A stretch of 53,710 nt of DNA, taken from assembly GCA_002411365.1 (NCBI GenBank), contig DHSD01000030.1, positions 206,523 to 260,232 of the forward strand, given 5' to 3'. Positions within the stretch are counted from its first letter, which is position 1, and every line of letters begins with the position of its first letter. Under the pieces are notes generated by a model. That model was not told the origin of the DNA and did not search any database. It was given only the letters and a program-made list of their open reading frames with translations. This document shows positions 9,756 through 18,741 of this stretch, piece by piece. The stretch comes from Ruminococcaceae bacterium UBA5295. Its GTDB lineage: Bacteria; Bacillota; Clostridia; Oscillospirales; Acutalibacteraceae. Position numbers and translations under genes: made by a program.

Positions 9756-10601
9756 TCAGATTTCGACTGAACCGTCAAAAGAATATTCAGCGGGCCCAGT
9801 CATAAACACATCGCCCGAAGTTTCATCCCAGCGGATATTAAGGTCGCCGCCTTTAAGATGGGCAAGCACGCTGCGCTCAGTTTTGCCATTAAGTATGCAC
9901 GCAACAGCCGCCGCACAAGCGCCTGTTCCGCAGGCAAGTGTTTCTCCAGAACCTCGCTCCCAAACGCGCATCTTTATTTCGCTGCGGTTTATGACTTTCA
10001 CAAATTCTGTGTTTACATTCTGCGGAAACGCTTGATGCTTTTCGAACTTCGGCCCAATCTGCCAAAGAGGTATATCGTCTGTATTTTCAGTAAAAAGTAC
10101 ACAATGCGGGTTGCCCATGGAGACACACGTTACGTGTAACTGCCTGCCGCCGACTGAAAGTGGAACGTTGACCGCCCTGCTGCCTGGAAACTTTGCCGGA
10201 ATTTTTTCCGGCTCGAGGATAGGCTTTCCCATATTAACCTCAACCGTGCTCACTTTTCCGTCTTTTACTGCGAGGCGGAGCGCCTTTATGCCACTTAAAG
10301 TTTCAACTGTCAGCACATCTTTTTTTACAATGCCGTGATCGTAGGCATATTTGCCCACGCAGCGTATGCCGTTGCCGCACATCATTCCGCGCGAACCGTC
10401 TGCATTATACATATCCATTTTGCAATCGGCGGACGCCGAAGGCTCAATAAAAATAATTCCGTCTGAACCAACACCGAAGTGCCTGTCGCTCAGGCGGACT
10501 GAAAGCGCTGACGGGTCTTTTACATGTTGGTCTTTTGTTATGCAGTCAACATAGATATAGTCATTCCCTATGCCCTGCATTTTGGTAAAGTACAGCTTCA
10601 T
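9756..10601 (-). CDS. dapF: Diaminopimelate epimerase
   Basis: Interconverts LL- and meso-diaminopimelate using a two-cysteine, cofactor-free mechanism. The 281-residue protein is family length. The two catalytic cysteines are visible as ADGSRGMMCGNGIRCVG (first Cys near residue 76) and GETLACGTGACAAA (second Cys near residue 224). It starts with the typical FTKMQGIGNDYIYVD. GGGAGATAA precedes the ATG. Paired with dapL, it completes the two-step conversion of tetrahydrodipicolinate to meso-diaminopimelate. Confidence 0.96.
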   Translation of the reverse strand: MKLYFTKMQGIGNDYIYVDCITKDQHVKDPSALSVRLSDRHFGVGSDGIIFIEPSASADCKMDMYNADGSRGMMCGNGIRCVGKYAYDHGIVKKDVLTVETLSGIKALRLAVKDGKVSTVEVNMGKPILEPEKIPAKFPGSRAVNVPLSVGGRQLHVTCVSMGNPHCVLFTENTDDIPLWQIGPKFEKHQAFPQNVNTEFVKVINRSEIKMRVWERGSGETLACGTGACAAAVACILNGKTERSVLAHLKGGDLNIRWDETSGDVFMTGPAEYSFDGSVEI

Positions 10602-10621
10602 GAAAGTTATCTCCCTAAATT

Positions 10622-11164
10622 TTATGAGTTAAGAATTATCATTGCCGTTTCTGCCATTTTTCTGCCTGTATCCATACTCTTTTTCTGGATAAGCCTGTGT
10701 GCCTGAGGCTCAGTAAGGTTGTTCCGCGTAATAAGCAGGTTTTTAGCCTTTAATATAGTTCGTTTCTCATCGACTGCGCCGCTGTCTATCTGTTTTTTTA
10801 TGGCCATGGGGGTGTGTTCGGCAAGGTTTAAAAACATATTGACAGTCGAAAGCAAGTTGACGCGGTTAATCGGCATTATCAGGCTTGTGGCATTGAGCGA
10901 GCTGCATATCCCCGCAAAATTTGGGCTTACAAGGTAGACAAAATCATAGCTCTGGCCAATCATATGCGGTAGGTTTACCGTCATCATATCTTTGAGTTTG
11001 ACGCTGCATACAGCAACGCCGCCAAGATAATGCCTGTGTGCAAAATCCATCAGCTGCGCGCCGCTCACGCATACGCCACCGACATACAATCCGCTTGAAC
11101 GGAAAAGGGCCGCTATTCTTTTCGCGTAATTCGGATTTGAATTTGCCACAATAATGCTGCTCAT
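10622..11164 (-). CDS. ANTAR-domain antiterminator with degenerate receiver domain
   Basis: A predicted RNA-binding regulator. Residues about 1-115 have the alternating hydrophobic pattern of a response-regulator receiver, while residues about 120-178 match ANTAR (AKNLLITRNNLTEPQAHRLIQKKSMDTGRKMAETAMIIL). ANTAR domains bind paired hexaloop hairpins in RNA and prevent termination. The receiver lacks the expected acidic pair after the first strand (IIVANSNPN) and the phospho-acceptor Asp after the third (VAVCSVKLKD), so it is probably not controlled by phosphorylation. The ATG at 11,164 is preferred over GTG 11,170 because GGGG sits 8 bases before it. It follows glnA by about 40 bases, suggesting nitrogen-linked control. 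Confidence 0.85.
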   Translation of the reverse strand: MSSIIVANSNPNYAKRIAALFRSSGLYVGGVCVSGAQLMDFAHRHYLGGVAVCSVKLKDMMTVNLPHMIGQSYDFVYLVSPNFAGICSSLNATSLIMPINRVNLLSTVNMFLNLAEHTPMAIKKQIDSGAVDEKRTILKAKNLLITRNNLTEPQAHRLIQKKSMDTGRKMAETAMIILNS

Positions 11165-11203
11165 ACCCACAACCCCACGTCAAGAAATATGGCTTTGCAC
11201 ATA

Positions 11204-12535
11204 TTAAAACTGGTTGAGGTAGCGGCTGAGCTCCCATTCCGTTACCGTTGTGGAGTATTCACGCCATTCTTTCTCTTTCGCCTCAACATATTTCTCAAAG
11301 ACATGGTCTCCAAGCGTTTCGCGGATAAGCGGGTCGGCTTTCATCTCAGAAACAGCTTCGTTTAAATCATGCGGCAGGCTTTCAATGCCGAGGCGCTTCC
11401 GCTCTCCTGCGCTCAAATCGTATACATTGGCCGAAACAGGCAGCTCAGACTTCATATTTTTCTTAATGCCATCAAGGCCTGCAGCAAGCAGAAGCGCAAA
11501 AGAAAGGTATGGGTTGCAGGCAGGATCCGGGTTGCGCAGCTCCACACGGGTTCCCTCGCCGCGCTCGGCCGGTATGCGCACAAGCGCACTGCGGTTGCTT
11601 GTCGTCCACACAATATAGCACGGCGCTTCGAAGCCCGGAATAAGCCTTTTATATGAATTGACAAGTGGGTTCGTCACAGCACATATCCCTTTTATATGTT
11701 TCATTATGCCTGCAATAAAGCTTAGGCATATGTCACTGATGCCCACTTCTTTCTCAGCATCATAGAACGCGTTCTGCCCGCTGCGGAAAAGCGACATGTT
11801 TGTGTGCATGCCGGAACCGGCGCAGCCTGTAACCGGCTTCGGCATAAATGTTGCACAGAGCCCGTTGGCTTCGGCGCATTTTTTCACAACAAGCTTGAAG
11901 ATAAGCAGGTTGTCGGCAGCCGAAAGCGCTTCGCTATACTTGAAATCTATTTCGTGCTGCGCGCATGCAACTTCATGGTGTGACGCCTCTATTTCAAAGC
12001 CCATCTCTTCAAGGTTAAGGCAGATATCGCGGCGGCAGTTCTCCCCAACGTCAGACGGGCCAAGGTCAAAGTACCCAGCAGTGTCGTGTGTCACTGTTGT
12101 CGGGTGGCCAAACTCGTCTGTGTTAAATAGGAAAAACTCACATTCCGGCCCTACATTAAATGTGTAGCCCATACCTGACGCGCATTTCAGCGTTCTGCGG
12201 AGTACATACCGCGGGTCACCTTCAAACGGTGTGCCGTCGGGAAGGTAAATATCGCATATTATGCGGGCAATGCGGCCGTTCTGCGTATACCATGGGAATA
12301 TCACAAACGTATTGAGGTCGGGGTGCAGATACATATCGGATTCCTCAATGCGGACAAAGCCTTCAATAGAAGAACCGTCAAACATACATCTGTTGTCAAG
12401 GGCTTTCTCAAGCTGCGAGGAAGTTATGGTAACGCTTTTTAAAGTTCCGAAAATATCGGTAAACTGGAGGCGTATGAATTTTACATCCTCTTCCTTTACA
12501 ATGCGCATAATGTCGTCTCTTTTGTCTTTTCCCAA
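11204..12535 (-). CDS. glnA: Glutamine synthetase, type I (GSI-alpha-like)
   Basis: ATP-dependent amidation of glutamate, the main entry of ammonia into glutamine, which here feeds PurF and CarA. The 443 residues match the short Gram-positive GSI-alpha form (about 444), which lacks the adenylylation insert and is usually controlled by feedback inhibition. Motifs: FTDIFGTLKSV and MFDGSSIEGF near the N-terminus, PECEFFLF, the ATP-binding KPVTGCAGSGMHTNMS, and NRSALVRIPAERGEGTRVELRNPDPACNPYL. The start is TTG at 12,533-12,535 behind AAGGGGGA; the next in-frame ATG lacks a ribosome site and would cut off nine residues. It is followed by the ANTAR gene. Confidence 0.96.
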   Translation of the reverse strand: MGKDKRDDIMRIVKEEDVKFIRLQFTDIFGTLKSVTITSSQLEKALDNRCMFDGSSIEGFVRIEESDMYLHPDLNTFVIFPWYTQNGRIARIICDIYLPDGTPFEGDPRYVLRRTLKCASGMGYTFNVGPECEFFLFNTDEFGHPTTVTHDTAGYFDLGPSDVGENCRRDICLNLEEMGFEIEASHHEVACAQHEIDFKYSEALSAADNLLIFKLVVKKCAEANGLCATFMPKPVTGCAGSGMHTNMSLFRSGQNAFYDAEKEVGISDICLSFIAGIMKHIKGICAVTNPLVNSYKRLIPGFEAPCYIVWTTSNRSALVRIPAERGEGTRVELRNPDPACNPYLSFALLLAAGLDGIKKNMKSELPVSANVYDLSAGERKRLGIESLPHDLNEAVSEMKADPLIRETLGDHVFEKYVEAKEKEWREYSTTVTEWELSRYLNQF

Positions 12536-12616
12536 TCTGATTCCCCCTTAAAAGTCGTTAGGCCGCCACAGGGCAGTTTTTATTCCAATATTACATTACT
12601 ACATTCATTTAGACTC

Positions 12617-12645
12617 ATTTTATTCTATTTATAACTACGTGTCAA
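12617..12645 (-). promoter_or_regulatory. Predicted promoter of glnA
   Basis: Minus-strand TTGACA (12,640-12,645) and TAAAAT (12,617-12,622) with a 17-base spacer, near consensus. The resulting leader is about 75 bases. I looked for paired AxNNxG hexaloop hairpins (ANTAR targets) and for a glutamine-riboswitch core in the leader and recognised neither. The rest of the 306-base region between glnA and gdhA is AT-rich and otherwise carries only the divergent gdhA promoter. Confidence 0.7.
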
Positions 12646-12747
12646 TTTTTTTGCTGCCGAATAAATATTTGAAAATTCCAACAGTACTTTTAGGTTTATT
12701 TAGTTTATAAAATTGATATAAAATAATTGCTATTTAAAGTTTTTTCG

Positions 12748-12776
12748 TTGTCTTTCCTGCTTTTATATGCTATTAT
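12748..12776 (+). promoter_or_regulatory. Predicted promoter of gdhA
   Basis: TTGTCT (12,748-12,753), 17-base spacer, TATTAT (12,771-12,776). It starts transcription near 12,783 and so shows that an in-frame ATG at 12,767 cannot be the gdhA start. It gives a leader of about 60 bases ending in GGGAGGAAA. Confidence 0.65.
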
Positions 12777-12841
12777 ATTACATAATTAAGGCGGCCTATC
12801 CAGCCGCACGCATTTTCAAAAACAAACAGGGAGGAAACATA

Positions 12842-14173
12842 ATGTCATACGTAGATGACCAGCTTAATTTGCTGGCCGAAAAAAATCCTGACCAGCCTGA
12901 ATTCATTCAGGCTGTGACAACTGTCCTTAAATCTCTTGAGCCTGTGATTGAAAGTAATTCGCAGTACCAAAAAGAGGGCATCATCGAGCGTCTTACAGAG
13001 CCGGACCGCCAAATCAGGTTTCGTGTCGCATGGGTAGACGACAGCAGCCATGTGCGCGTAAACCGTGGTTACCGCGTGCAGTTCAATAATGCCATCGGCC
13101 CTTACAAAGGCGGGCTGCGCTTCCATCCGTCAGTTAACATCAGCATTATAAAATTTCTCGGCTTTGAGCAGATTTTCAAGAATTCACTCACCGGCCTGCC
13201 GATAGGCGGCGGCAAAGGCGGCGCGGATTTCGACCCGAAGGGCAAGTCTGACCGCGAGGTTATGGCCTTCTGCCAGAGCTTCATGACAGAGCTTTACCGC
13301 CATATCGGCCCGGACATTGATGTTCCTGCCGGTGACATCGGCGTAGGCGGAAGGGAAATAGGCTACCTGTACGGCCAATATAAACGCATCACCGGCCATT
13401 ATGAGGGTATCCTTACAGGCAAAGGCCTTTCTTACGGTGGTTCACTTGCGCGCACCGAAGCAACAGGTTACGGCCTGCTCTATTTTCTCGACGCCATGCT
13501 GAAAGCCAACGGCAAATCCATTAAAGGCAAAACGATAGATATTTCCGGAGCCGGCAACGTCGCTATCTATGCCTGCGAAAAGGCACAGCAGATGGGTGCG
13601 AAAGTTGTCACTATGTGCGACTCTACCGGATGGGTGTATGATCCTGATGGCATTGATTTGAAAGCCGTAAGGGAGATTAAGGAAGGCCGCCGCGGCCGTA
13701 TTTCCGAGTACCAGAAAAGCCATCCGCACGCGCAGTACCATGAAGGCAAAGGCGTATGGAGCATTCCTTGCGACATCGCGTTGCCATGTGCAACCCAGAA
13801 TGAACTTCTGTTGAATGATGCCAAGGAACTCGTTAAAAACGGCGTTTTTGCAGTTGCAGAAGGCGCCAACATGCCAACATCACCTGACGCGGCAAAATAT
13901 CTGCAGGAACACGGCGTTCTCTATTCGCCGGGCAAGGCTTCGAACGCCGGCGGCGTTGCAGTTTCTGCCCTTGAAATGTGCCAGAACAGCGCACGCCTCT
14001 CATGGACATTTGATGAAGTGGATAACAAACTTAAAAACATAATGGGCAATATATTCCACAACACGGCCGCAGCCGCAGAAGAATACGGTTCTCCGAAAAA
14101 TTATGTAATGGGCGCCAACATTGCCGGCTTCAAAAAAATTGCCGACGCAATGCTTGCACAGGGAATTGTCTGA
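12842..14173 (+). CDS. gdhA: NADP-type glutamate dehydrogenase
   Basis: Reductive amination of 2-oxoglutarate to glutamate, the alternative ammonia entry route beside GlnA. The protein is 443 residues from the ATG at 12,842, chosen because GGGAGGAAA lies just upstream and the predicted promoter overlaps any earlier start. Family marks: FRVAWVDD, the glycine-rich catalytic-lysine segment GLPIGGGKGGADFDPKGKSD (about 105-124), PAGDIGVGGREIGYL, TGYG, and the Rossmann segment ISGAGNVAIYACEKA. Length and motifs fit the hexameric bacterial/fungal type I enzyme, which normally prefers NADPH. It is divergent from glnA. Confidence 0.95.
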   Translation: MSYVDDQLNLLAEKNPDQPEFIQAVTTVLKSLEPVIESNSQYQKEGIIERLTEPDRQIRFRVAWVDDSSHVRVNRGYRVQFNNAIGPYKGGLRFHPSVNISIIKFLGFEQIFKNSLTGLPIGGGKGGADFDPKGKSDREVMAFCQSFMTELYRHIGPDIDVPAGDIGVGGREIGYLYGQYKRITGHYEGILTGKGLSYGGSLARTEATGYGLLYFLDAMLKANGKSIKGKTIDISGAGNVAIYACEKAQQMGAKVVTMCDSTGWVYDPDGIDLKAVREIKEGRRGRISEYQKSHPHAQYHEGKGVWSIPCDIALPCATQNELLLNDAKELVKNGVFAVAEGANMPTSPDAAKYLQEHGVLYSPGKASNAGGVAVSALEMCQNSARLSWTFDEVDNKLKNIMGNIFHNTAAAAEEYGSPKNYVMGANIAGFKKIADAMLAQGIV

Positions 14174-14203
14174 CTACATGTTTTCATACATACATAAGCA
14201 AAA

Positions 14204-14236
14204 GCAGCCTTCCGAATCTCGGGAAGCTGCTTTTTT
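14204..14236. terminator. Bidirectional terminator between gdhA and the YfhO-like gene
   Basis: GCAGCCTTCC (14,204-14,213), a 7-base loop and GGGAAGCTGC (14,221-14,230) pair with one mismatch and are followed by six Ts. A-rich sequence on the left side gives a T-tract for the opposite strand, so it can serve both converging genes. Confidence 0.75.
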
Positions 14237-14251
14237 GCTGCCAATTTGTGC

Positions 14252-16921
14252 CTAAGTGAGGTATATGATAACCGGCAGGATATAAACCGCCAAAATAGTA
14301 AATACAAAAAGTGCTGCAAAAAGCGCTGCGAAAATGGACTGCAGATGTTTTGCGCGTTCAGGCCATCCTTTGCGGAATGCAACTATCAGCAATAAAAGTG
14401 CCGCTGCTCCGCAGATTGAAACTACAGTGCCCTGCAAGAAACCGTCTGGAATATATGAAATTTTAACTTTGTTATTTCCCTTTTCGAGCTTTACCGCCAT
14501 AAAAGTATCAAATACACGCAAAACGGGAACGTGCCTGCCATTTATTTCGGCTGAAAAGCCATTGCTGTACTGAACCGGAAGAAAAAGATATTCATCGCTG
14601 CTGTCAGCAGCGGCAGTGCCAATTATAGAATTGCCCGACTGGCGAAGCGACGCACTCTTTGTATCTGCCACTGCTTCTGAAAGCGCATCTTCCTTAAGGC
14701 CGGCTACACCGAATGACTTTGCGTAAACATTTTTCTGAACACCTATCTCAATACCTACCGTCTGGTTCGTAAAAGTCCCAAGGCGGTAAATGCCATTAGA
14801 AGACTGCGACGGATACTTGATATCTATCATTTTTCCGTTTACGGTAATCGAAAAGCTTGAGTTTAACGGTTCCACAAGATAATTGCCAAGCCTGTCAAAG
14901 CAGTCAAAATAAAGCGTCTGTGTACCTTTTACCGGTATCCTGTATAAAACAGTGCCTTCACGGTATGGGCTTTCAAGCAATAAACGGTATTTGCCGTTTT
15001 CATCCATACGGATATCTTTTAAAGCAACCGGCTGATACTCTTCAATCAGATTCTTCTTTGAAGAAAACACAGACTGAAAAATATATTGCTGCATGTTAAA
15101 ACGTGTCATATCAGGAAGCCTTTTAAGGCTTTGTACCGAGCCGGATTTCATTATGATGCCAGCTGGCAGGGAATTCTTGTTCTCCACTACCGAATAAAGC
15201 CCGTTTGAGTAAACAGGTTTCTGGCCGCTTTGCCTGCTGTCAGTCCTTACAATCGAGTATTTATTTCCGAGAACCGCGTCAGTCAGTTCCGTGCCGCCGC
15301 TTGAGCCGACTTCCATCCAGTAAGAAGAGTAACCGAGTTTTTTCATTGCAAAAAGGTAGTCCCGCGATGTTAATGATGTATAATGGCTGAGCGATGGGTA
15401 GCCCATTCCACCAATAAGGTTTACGTCGAAATATTTGCTGTCCATCTTAACATGGTAAAGCGAACTGTCCATTATTCTGCCGCTTAAGTCCATAATTGGC
15501 TCATAGTAATCAGCATTGTTCCTTGCGGAGCCTATATATACACTTGAATAGAACAGCGCTTCAGTTACAGTAAGTGCGCATAGCAAAACAGAAAATACAC
15601 GCTGTTCGATTTTTCCATAATGGTACTCCAAAAGGAGAATAAGATAGGCAAACATTGCGCAGAGTGCAAAAATCAGCAGGCGCACAAGGCTGCCGCTGCT
15701 GCCAGACAGCGTGCGCGTGTAGACGGTGACATCTTTAAAGCTGCACTGCAAAATTACAGCAGAGCAAAACGCGACTGCTGCCATCGTAGCTACTGCTATA
15801 ATGCACGAAAGAGTTTTATGGCCTTTTTGTTCCGGGATTCTCGTTTCCCTGTTTATCCATGAAATGCACACGGCCAGCATTATAAGTCCGAGGAATATGG
15901 TAATGTATCCATAGCGTACAGGAAACGACTGGTAGCTGCCTGTATGCCACATTTTATTCACCGGCTGGATAAAGACTGGGACAAGCATCAAAAACAGCAT
16001 ACAGGAAAGCCATGCGGTGCTGTTTTCCCAGTATTTTCGCATGAAAACTACTGCAAAAATCACTGCCGCACAGGCAGCAGCCGTGCACGTAATCACCGGC
16101 ACTGTTGTGTTAATGCGCGTAAAATATGCGCCTGAGCGCAGGCTTGCAACAAGGTTGCCAGTGCGCGCCGAAGAAAGGTACTGCATAAAAGACGGCACCC
16201 AGACAACGCCAGTCATAAGGCCGGAAGTCAAAGTTGAAAGGCCAAAAATAAAGGCCTTTTTTTTACGCTCATTTTTTGGAACGCAGAAAAGAAAATATGT
16301 CCCCATCGCAAGTATCATAAAAATGACTACCATGTACGAAAGGTAAAAATTCACGGTGAGGATTGCCGCGAAAATCAGCGTATAAAACAGCGGTTTGCCC
16401 TCATGCACCAGTTTATCCAAGCCAATCAGCAGAAGCGGAAAAAGGCACATTGTGTCAAGCCAGACAATGTTCTGGTAATAAAACATCATGTACCCGCAGA
16501 AGGCATACATGACTGAAACAGCGCTTGCCTGCATAGCTGAGAGGCTCCGGAACCTGCGCAGCATAAAGCCGCACGATGTCAGTGAGCAGAGCATTACTTT
16601 AAGCAGAAGCATAATGTTGACGAGAAAATAAATTTTCTCCTTGCTTACAAGCAGCACGAGAAATGAAAATGGGCTGCTTATGAAAAACAGAAATACGCCC
16701 CAGAAACTCATGCCCCCGGCATTCTGCATATTAAGGAACATATTTGCTTTTCCAGACATTATGTCCTTGAAATCCATAAGGAACGGGATAACCTGCTGGT
16801 TCATGTCACACCATGAAATAGTTCCGCTCCCAAACGGAAACAGGCCGTATGCAGCATATACCAAAAGCAGAATGACTGCAGAAACTGCAGGAGCCATCCA
16901 ATAGGAATATTTTCTCTTCAT
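14252..16921 (-). CDS. YfhO-family polytopic membrane protein
   Basis: A very large (889-residue) integral membrane protein of the YfhO type, related in fold to GT-C glycosyltransferases. In Gram-positive bacteria homologues have been linked to glycosylation of wall or lipoteichoic polymers. The N-terminal half is a run of hydrophobic segments; SWCDMNQQVIPFLMDF near residue 35 is an acidic loop after the first segment, where GT-C enzymes keep their catalytic acid. Residues about 500-830 are soluble and extracellular, and a last membrane span lies near the C-terminus. The ATG at 16,921 is chosen since GGGAGG lies 9 bases upstream; another ATG at 16,930 touches that site. Substrate unknown. Confidence 0.8.
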   Translation of the reverse strand: MKRKYSYWMAPAVSAVILLLVYAAYGLFPFGSGTISWCDMNQQVIPFLMDFKDIMSGKANMFLNMQNAGGMSFWGVFLFFISSPFSFLVLLVSKEKIYFLVNIMLLLKVMLCSLTSCGFMLRRFRSLSAMQASAVSVMYAFCGYMMFYYQNIVWLDTMCLFPLLLIGLDKLVHEGKPLFYTLIFAAILTVNFYLSYMVVIFMILAMGTYFLFCVPKNERKKKAFIFGLSTLTSGLMTGVVWVPSFMQYLSSARTGNLVASLRSGAYFTRINTTVPVITCTAAACAAVIFAVVFMRKYWENSTAWLSCMLFLMLVPVFIQPVNKMWHTGSYQSFPVRYGYITIFLGLIMLAVCISWINRETRIPEQKGHKTLSCIIAVATMAAVAFCSAVILQCSFKDVTVYTRTLSGSSGSLVRLLIFALCAMFAYLILLLEYHYGKIEQRVFSVLLCALTVTEALFYSSVYIGSARNNADYYEPIMDLSGRIMDSSLYHVKMDSKYFDVNLIGGMGYPSLSHYTSLTSRDYLFAMKKLGYSSYWMEVGSSGGTELTDAVLGNKYSIVRTDSRQSGQKPVYSNGLYSVVENKNSLPAGIIMKSGSVQSLKRLPDMTRFNMQQYIFQSVFSSKKNLIEEYQPVALKDIRMDENGKYRLLLESPYREGTVLYRIPVKGTQTLYFDCFDRLGNYLVEPLNSSFSITVNGKMIDIKYPSQSSNGIYRLGTFTNQTVGIEIGVQKNVYAKSFGVAGLKEDALSEAVADTKSASLRQSGNSIIGTAAADSSDEYLFLPVQYSNGFSAEINGRHVPVLRVFDTFMAVKLEKGNNKVKISYIPDGFLQGTVVSICGAAALLLLIVAFRKGWPERAKHLQSIFAALFAALFVFTILAVYILPVIIYLT

Positions 16922-16952
16922 AAACCGCATCCTCCCGCATCCGCAGCCAATT

Positions 16953-16997
16953 AATAAAATTCGGGCAGCCTGTTTAAAGCTGATTGAAGGCTGCCCG
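16953..16997 (-). terminator. Terminator after tyrS
   Basis: On the minus strand CGGGCAGCCT and AGGCTGCCCG form a perfect 10-bp stem (16,988-16,997 with 16,962-16,971) around a 16-base loop, followed by AATTTTATT. It separates tyrS from the membrane protein gene downstream. Confidence 0.75.
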
Positions 16998-17019
16998 AGC
17001 TTTGCATAAAATTACTGCT

Positions 17020-18255
17020 TTATTTAAGAATCACCTTATGAAAAATCTTTTTCCCTTTTTTCAGGACTGCATAACTCTTCCCATCCTTGTCAAAATCTGA
17101 AACAGCAAGTGAAGCGTCGGCCTGACTTACCTTTTTGCCATCAACGGCTACGCCGCCCTGCTTTACAAGCCTGCGGGCCTCGCCCTTGGAAGATGCAAGC
17201 CCAGTTTTTACAAGGAGGTCGAGCACACTTACCCTGCCATTTTCAAACTCTACATTAGTAATTTCCGTAGAAGGCATATTTTCAGCGTCGATTCCTTTAC
17301 TGAAAATGGCCTGTGCCGCATCCATCGCTTTGTCAGCTTCTTCCTTTCCATGTATCTGGCGTGTAACTTCATAGGCAAGGAGCTCTTTTGCCTCGTTAAG
17401 CTGCTGGCCTTTCAGGCCCTCAAATTCACTTATCTGTTTGAGCGGAACAAAGGTAAGCACTTTAAGGCAGTGTATCACGTCACCGTCACTGACATTGCGC
17501 CAGTACTGGTAAAAGTCGAAAGGTGAAGTTTTCTGCGGGTCAAGCCAAACAGCTCCCCTTTCTGTTTTGCCCATTTTTTTGCCTTCGCTGTTCGTAAGGA
17601 GCGCGACCGTCAAGCCGTAAGCCTCAGCATTCTCTTTGCGGCGTATCAGCTCCACGCCGCCGATGATGTTGCTCCACTGGTCATCGCCGCCAATTTCAAG
17701 CCGGCAGCCATAGCGCCTGTAAAGCTCAAGAAAATCATAGCTCTGCATAAGCATATAGTTCATCTCAAAGAACGAAAGGCCACGCTCAAGGCGCTGTTTG
17801 TAACATTCAGCCGCAAGCATGCGGTTCACTGAAAAACATACGCCTATGTCGCGCAGAAAATCAATATAATTCAGATTAGAAAGCCAGTCTGCGTTGTTTG
17901 CCATAATTGCACGGCCATCTGAAAAATCTATAAGATGCGACATCTGCTTTTTGAAACATGAAATATTATGGTTGATTTCCTCTTTTGTAAGCATGCGGCG
18001 CATATCCGTTTTGCCGCTTGGATCACCTATCATGCCAGTGCCGCCGCCAAAAAGCATAATTGGCCTGTGGCCTGCGTGCTGCAGATGTGCAGCCACCATT
18101 ATCGGAATAAAATGGCCAACGTGAAGGCTGTCTGCCGTAGGGTCGAACCCTATATAAAATGCCGTTTTGCCATTGTTGATCAAGTCCCGCACTTTTTCTT
18201 CATCCGTAGCCTGCGCAAGAAGGCCACGTTCTTTTAGTTCCTCATAAACTCCCAT
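17020..18255 (-). CDS. tyrS: Tyrosyl-tRNA synthetase
   Basis: Class I aminoacyl-tRNA synthetase that charges tRNA-Tyr. The 411-residue protein shows the HIGH-type motif in YIGFDPTADSLHVGHF (about 35-50), the tyrosine pocket segment MLMQSYDFLELYRRYGCRLEIGGDDQWSNI, and the KMSKS loop as KMGKT. The C-terminal S4 RNA-binding domain is at about 345-410 (VSVLDLLVKTGLASSKGEARRLVKQGGVAVDGKKV). GAGGAG precedes the ATG. Expression is controlled by the T-box leader directly upstream, and it is a single-gene transcript. Confidence 0.96.
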   Translation of the reverse strand: MGVYEELKERGLLAQATDEEKVRDLINNGKTAFYIGFDPTADSLHVGHFIPIMVAAHLQHAGHRPIMLFGGGTGMIGDPSGKTDMRRMLTKEEINHNISCFKKQMSHLIDFSDGRAIMANNADWLSNLNYIDFLRDIGVCFSVNRMLAAECYKQRLERGLSFFEMNYMLMQSYDFLELYRRYGCRLEIGGDDQWSNIIGGVELIRRKENAEAYGLTVALLTNSEGKKMGKTERGAVWLDPQKTSPFDFYQYWRNVSDGDVIHCLKVLTFVPLKQISEFEGLKGQQLNEAKELLAYEVTRQIHGKEEADKAMDAAQAIFSKGIDAENMPSTEITNVEFENGRVSVLDLLVKTGLASSKGEARRLVKQGGVAVDGKKVSQADASLAVSDFDKDGKSYAVLKKGKKIFHKVILK

Positions 18256-18287
18256 TACTATCTCCTCAACTTTCTGCAGGAGGCAAC

Positions 18288-18566
18288 AAAAACGCCCTCT
18301 GCCAAAATTTTGCAGAGGGCGGAATTATTCCGCGGTACCACCTCAGTTTGCTGCCGCCTCACGGCGCCAGCCTCAGCGGGTACAAAAATACCCATACGCT
18401 GTAACGTGCGCATACGGCTAAGCCTACACACCCACCATGCGAAATGCCCAGTTGGTTTCGGCCCAGCGGCTCCGGGATGTATTTCCGCCTGACCCCGCCT
18501 CTGCTCTCATCTTACGCAGGCTCTCTGTACCGGAATCTTCAGCGTACTTCTTCCCATTATTGCTGA
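18288..18566 (-). ncRNA. T-box leader, tyrosine-responsive
   Basis: A 280-base leader that senses uncharged tRNA-Tyr and antiterminates tyrS. On the minus strand it contains the AGAGAGCC element of stem I (around 18,520), and a plausible specifier codon TAC at 18,479-18,481 just before stem I closes. The T-box sequence GGTGGTACCGCG (around 18,330-18,341) is followed by an intrinsic terminator whose arms CCCTCTGC/GCAGAGGG enclose a short loop and end in five Ts (18,288-18,292). The specifier fits tyrosine and so does the gene downstream. The full stem I fold was not computed. Confidence 0.93.
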
Positions 18567-18573
18567 TTTTTTT

Positions 18574-18603
18574 ATTATAGTATTTTCTGCTGCCATCTGT
18601 CAA
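18574..18603 (-). promoter_or_regulatory. Consensus promoter of the tyrS T-box transcript
   Basis: Perfect TTGACA (18,598-18,603) and perfect TATAAT (18,574-18,579) on the minus strand, spacer 18 bases, immediately upstream of the T-box leader. Confidence 0.85.
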
Positions 18604-18741
18604 GCAAAAGTGATATGCGAATTACTTTTCCAGATGGTTCCTGCTTAGTAAAGGATACAGTCTGCGGTTAAGTACTATTACAAAGAATGACCGACTTTTG
18701 CCGCGCATATAGATAACCGAAAGGCAAAAGGAGGGATTGTG

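Noticed and set aside
12767..12841. Longer N-terminus for glutamate dehydrogenase
   Set aside because: It overlaps the predicted -10 box; the ATG at 12,842 follows GGGAGGAAA and gives the normal protein.
18288..18566. The tyrS leader as a novel RNA
   Set aside because: It has the canonical T-box, specifier TAC and terminator, so it is a known T-box class element.
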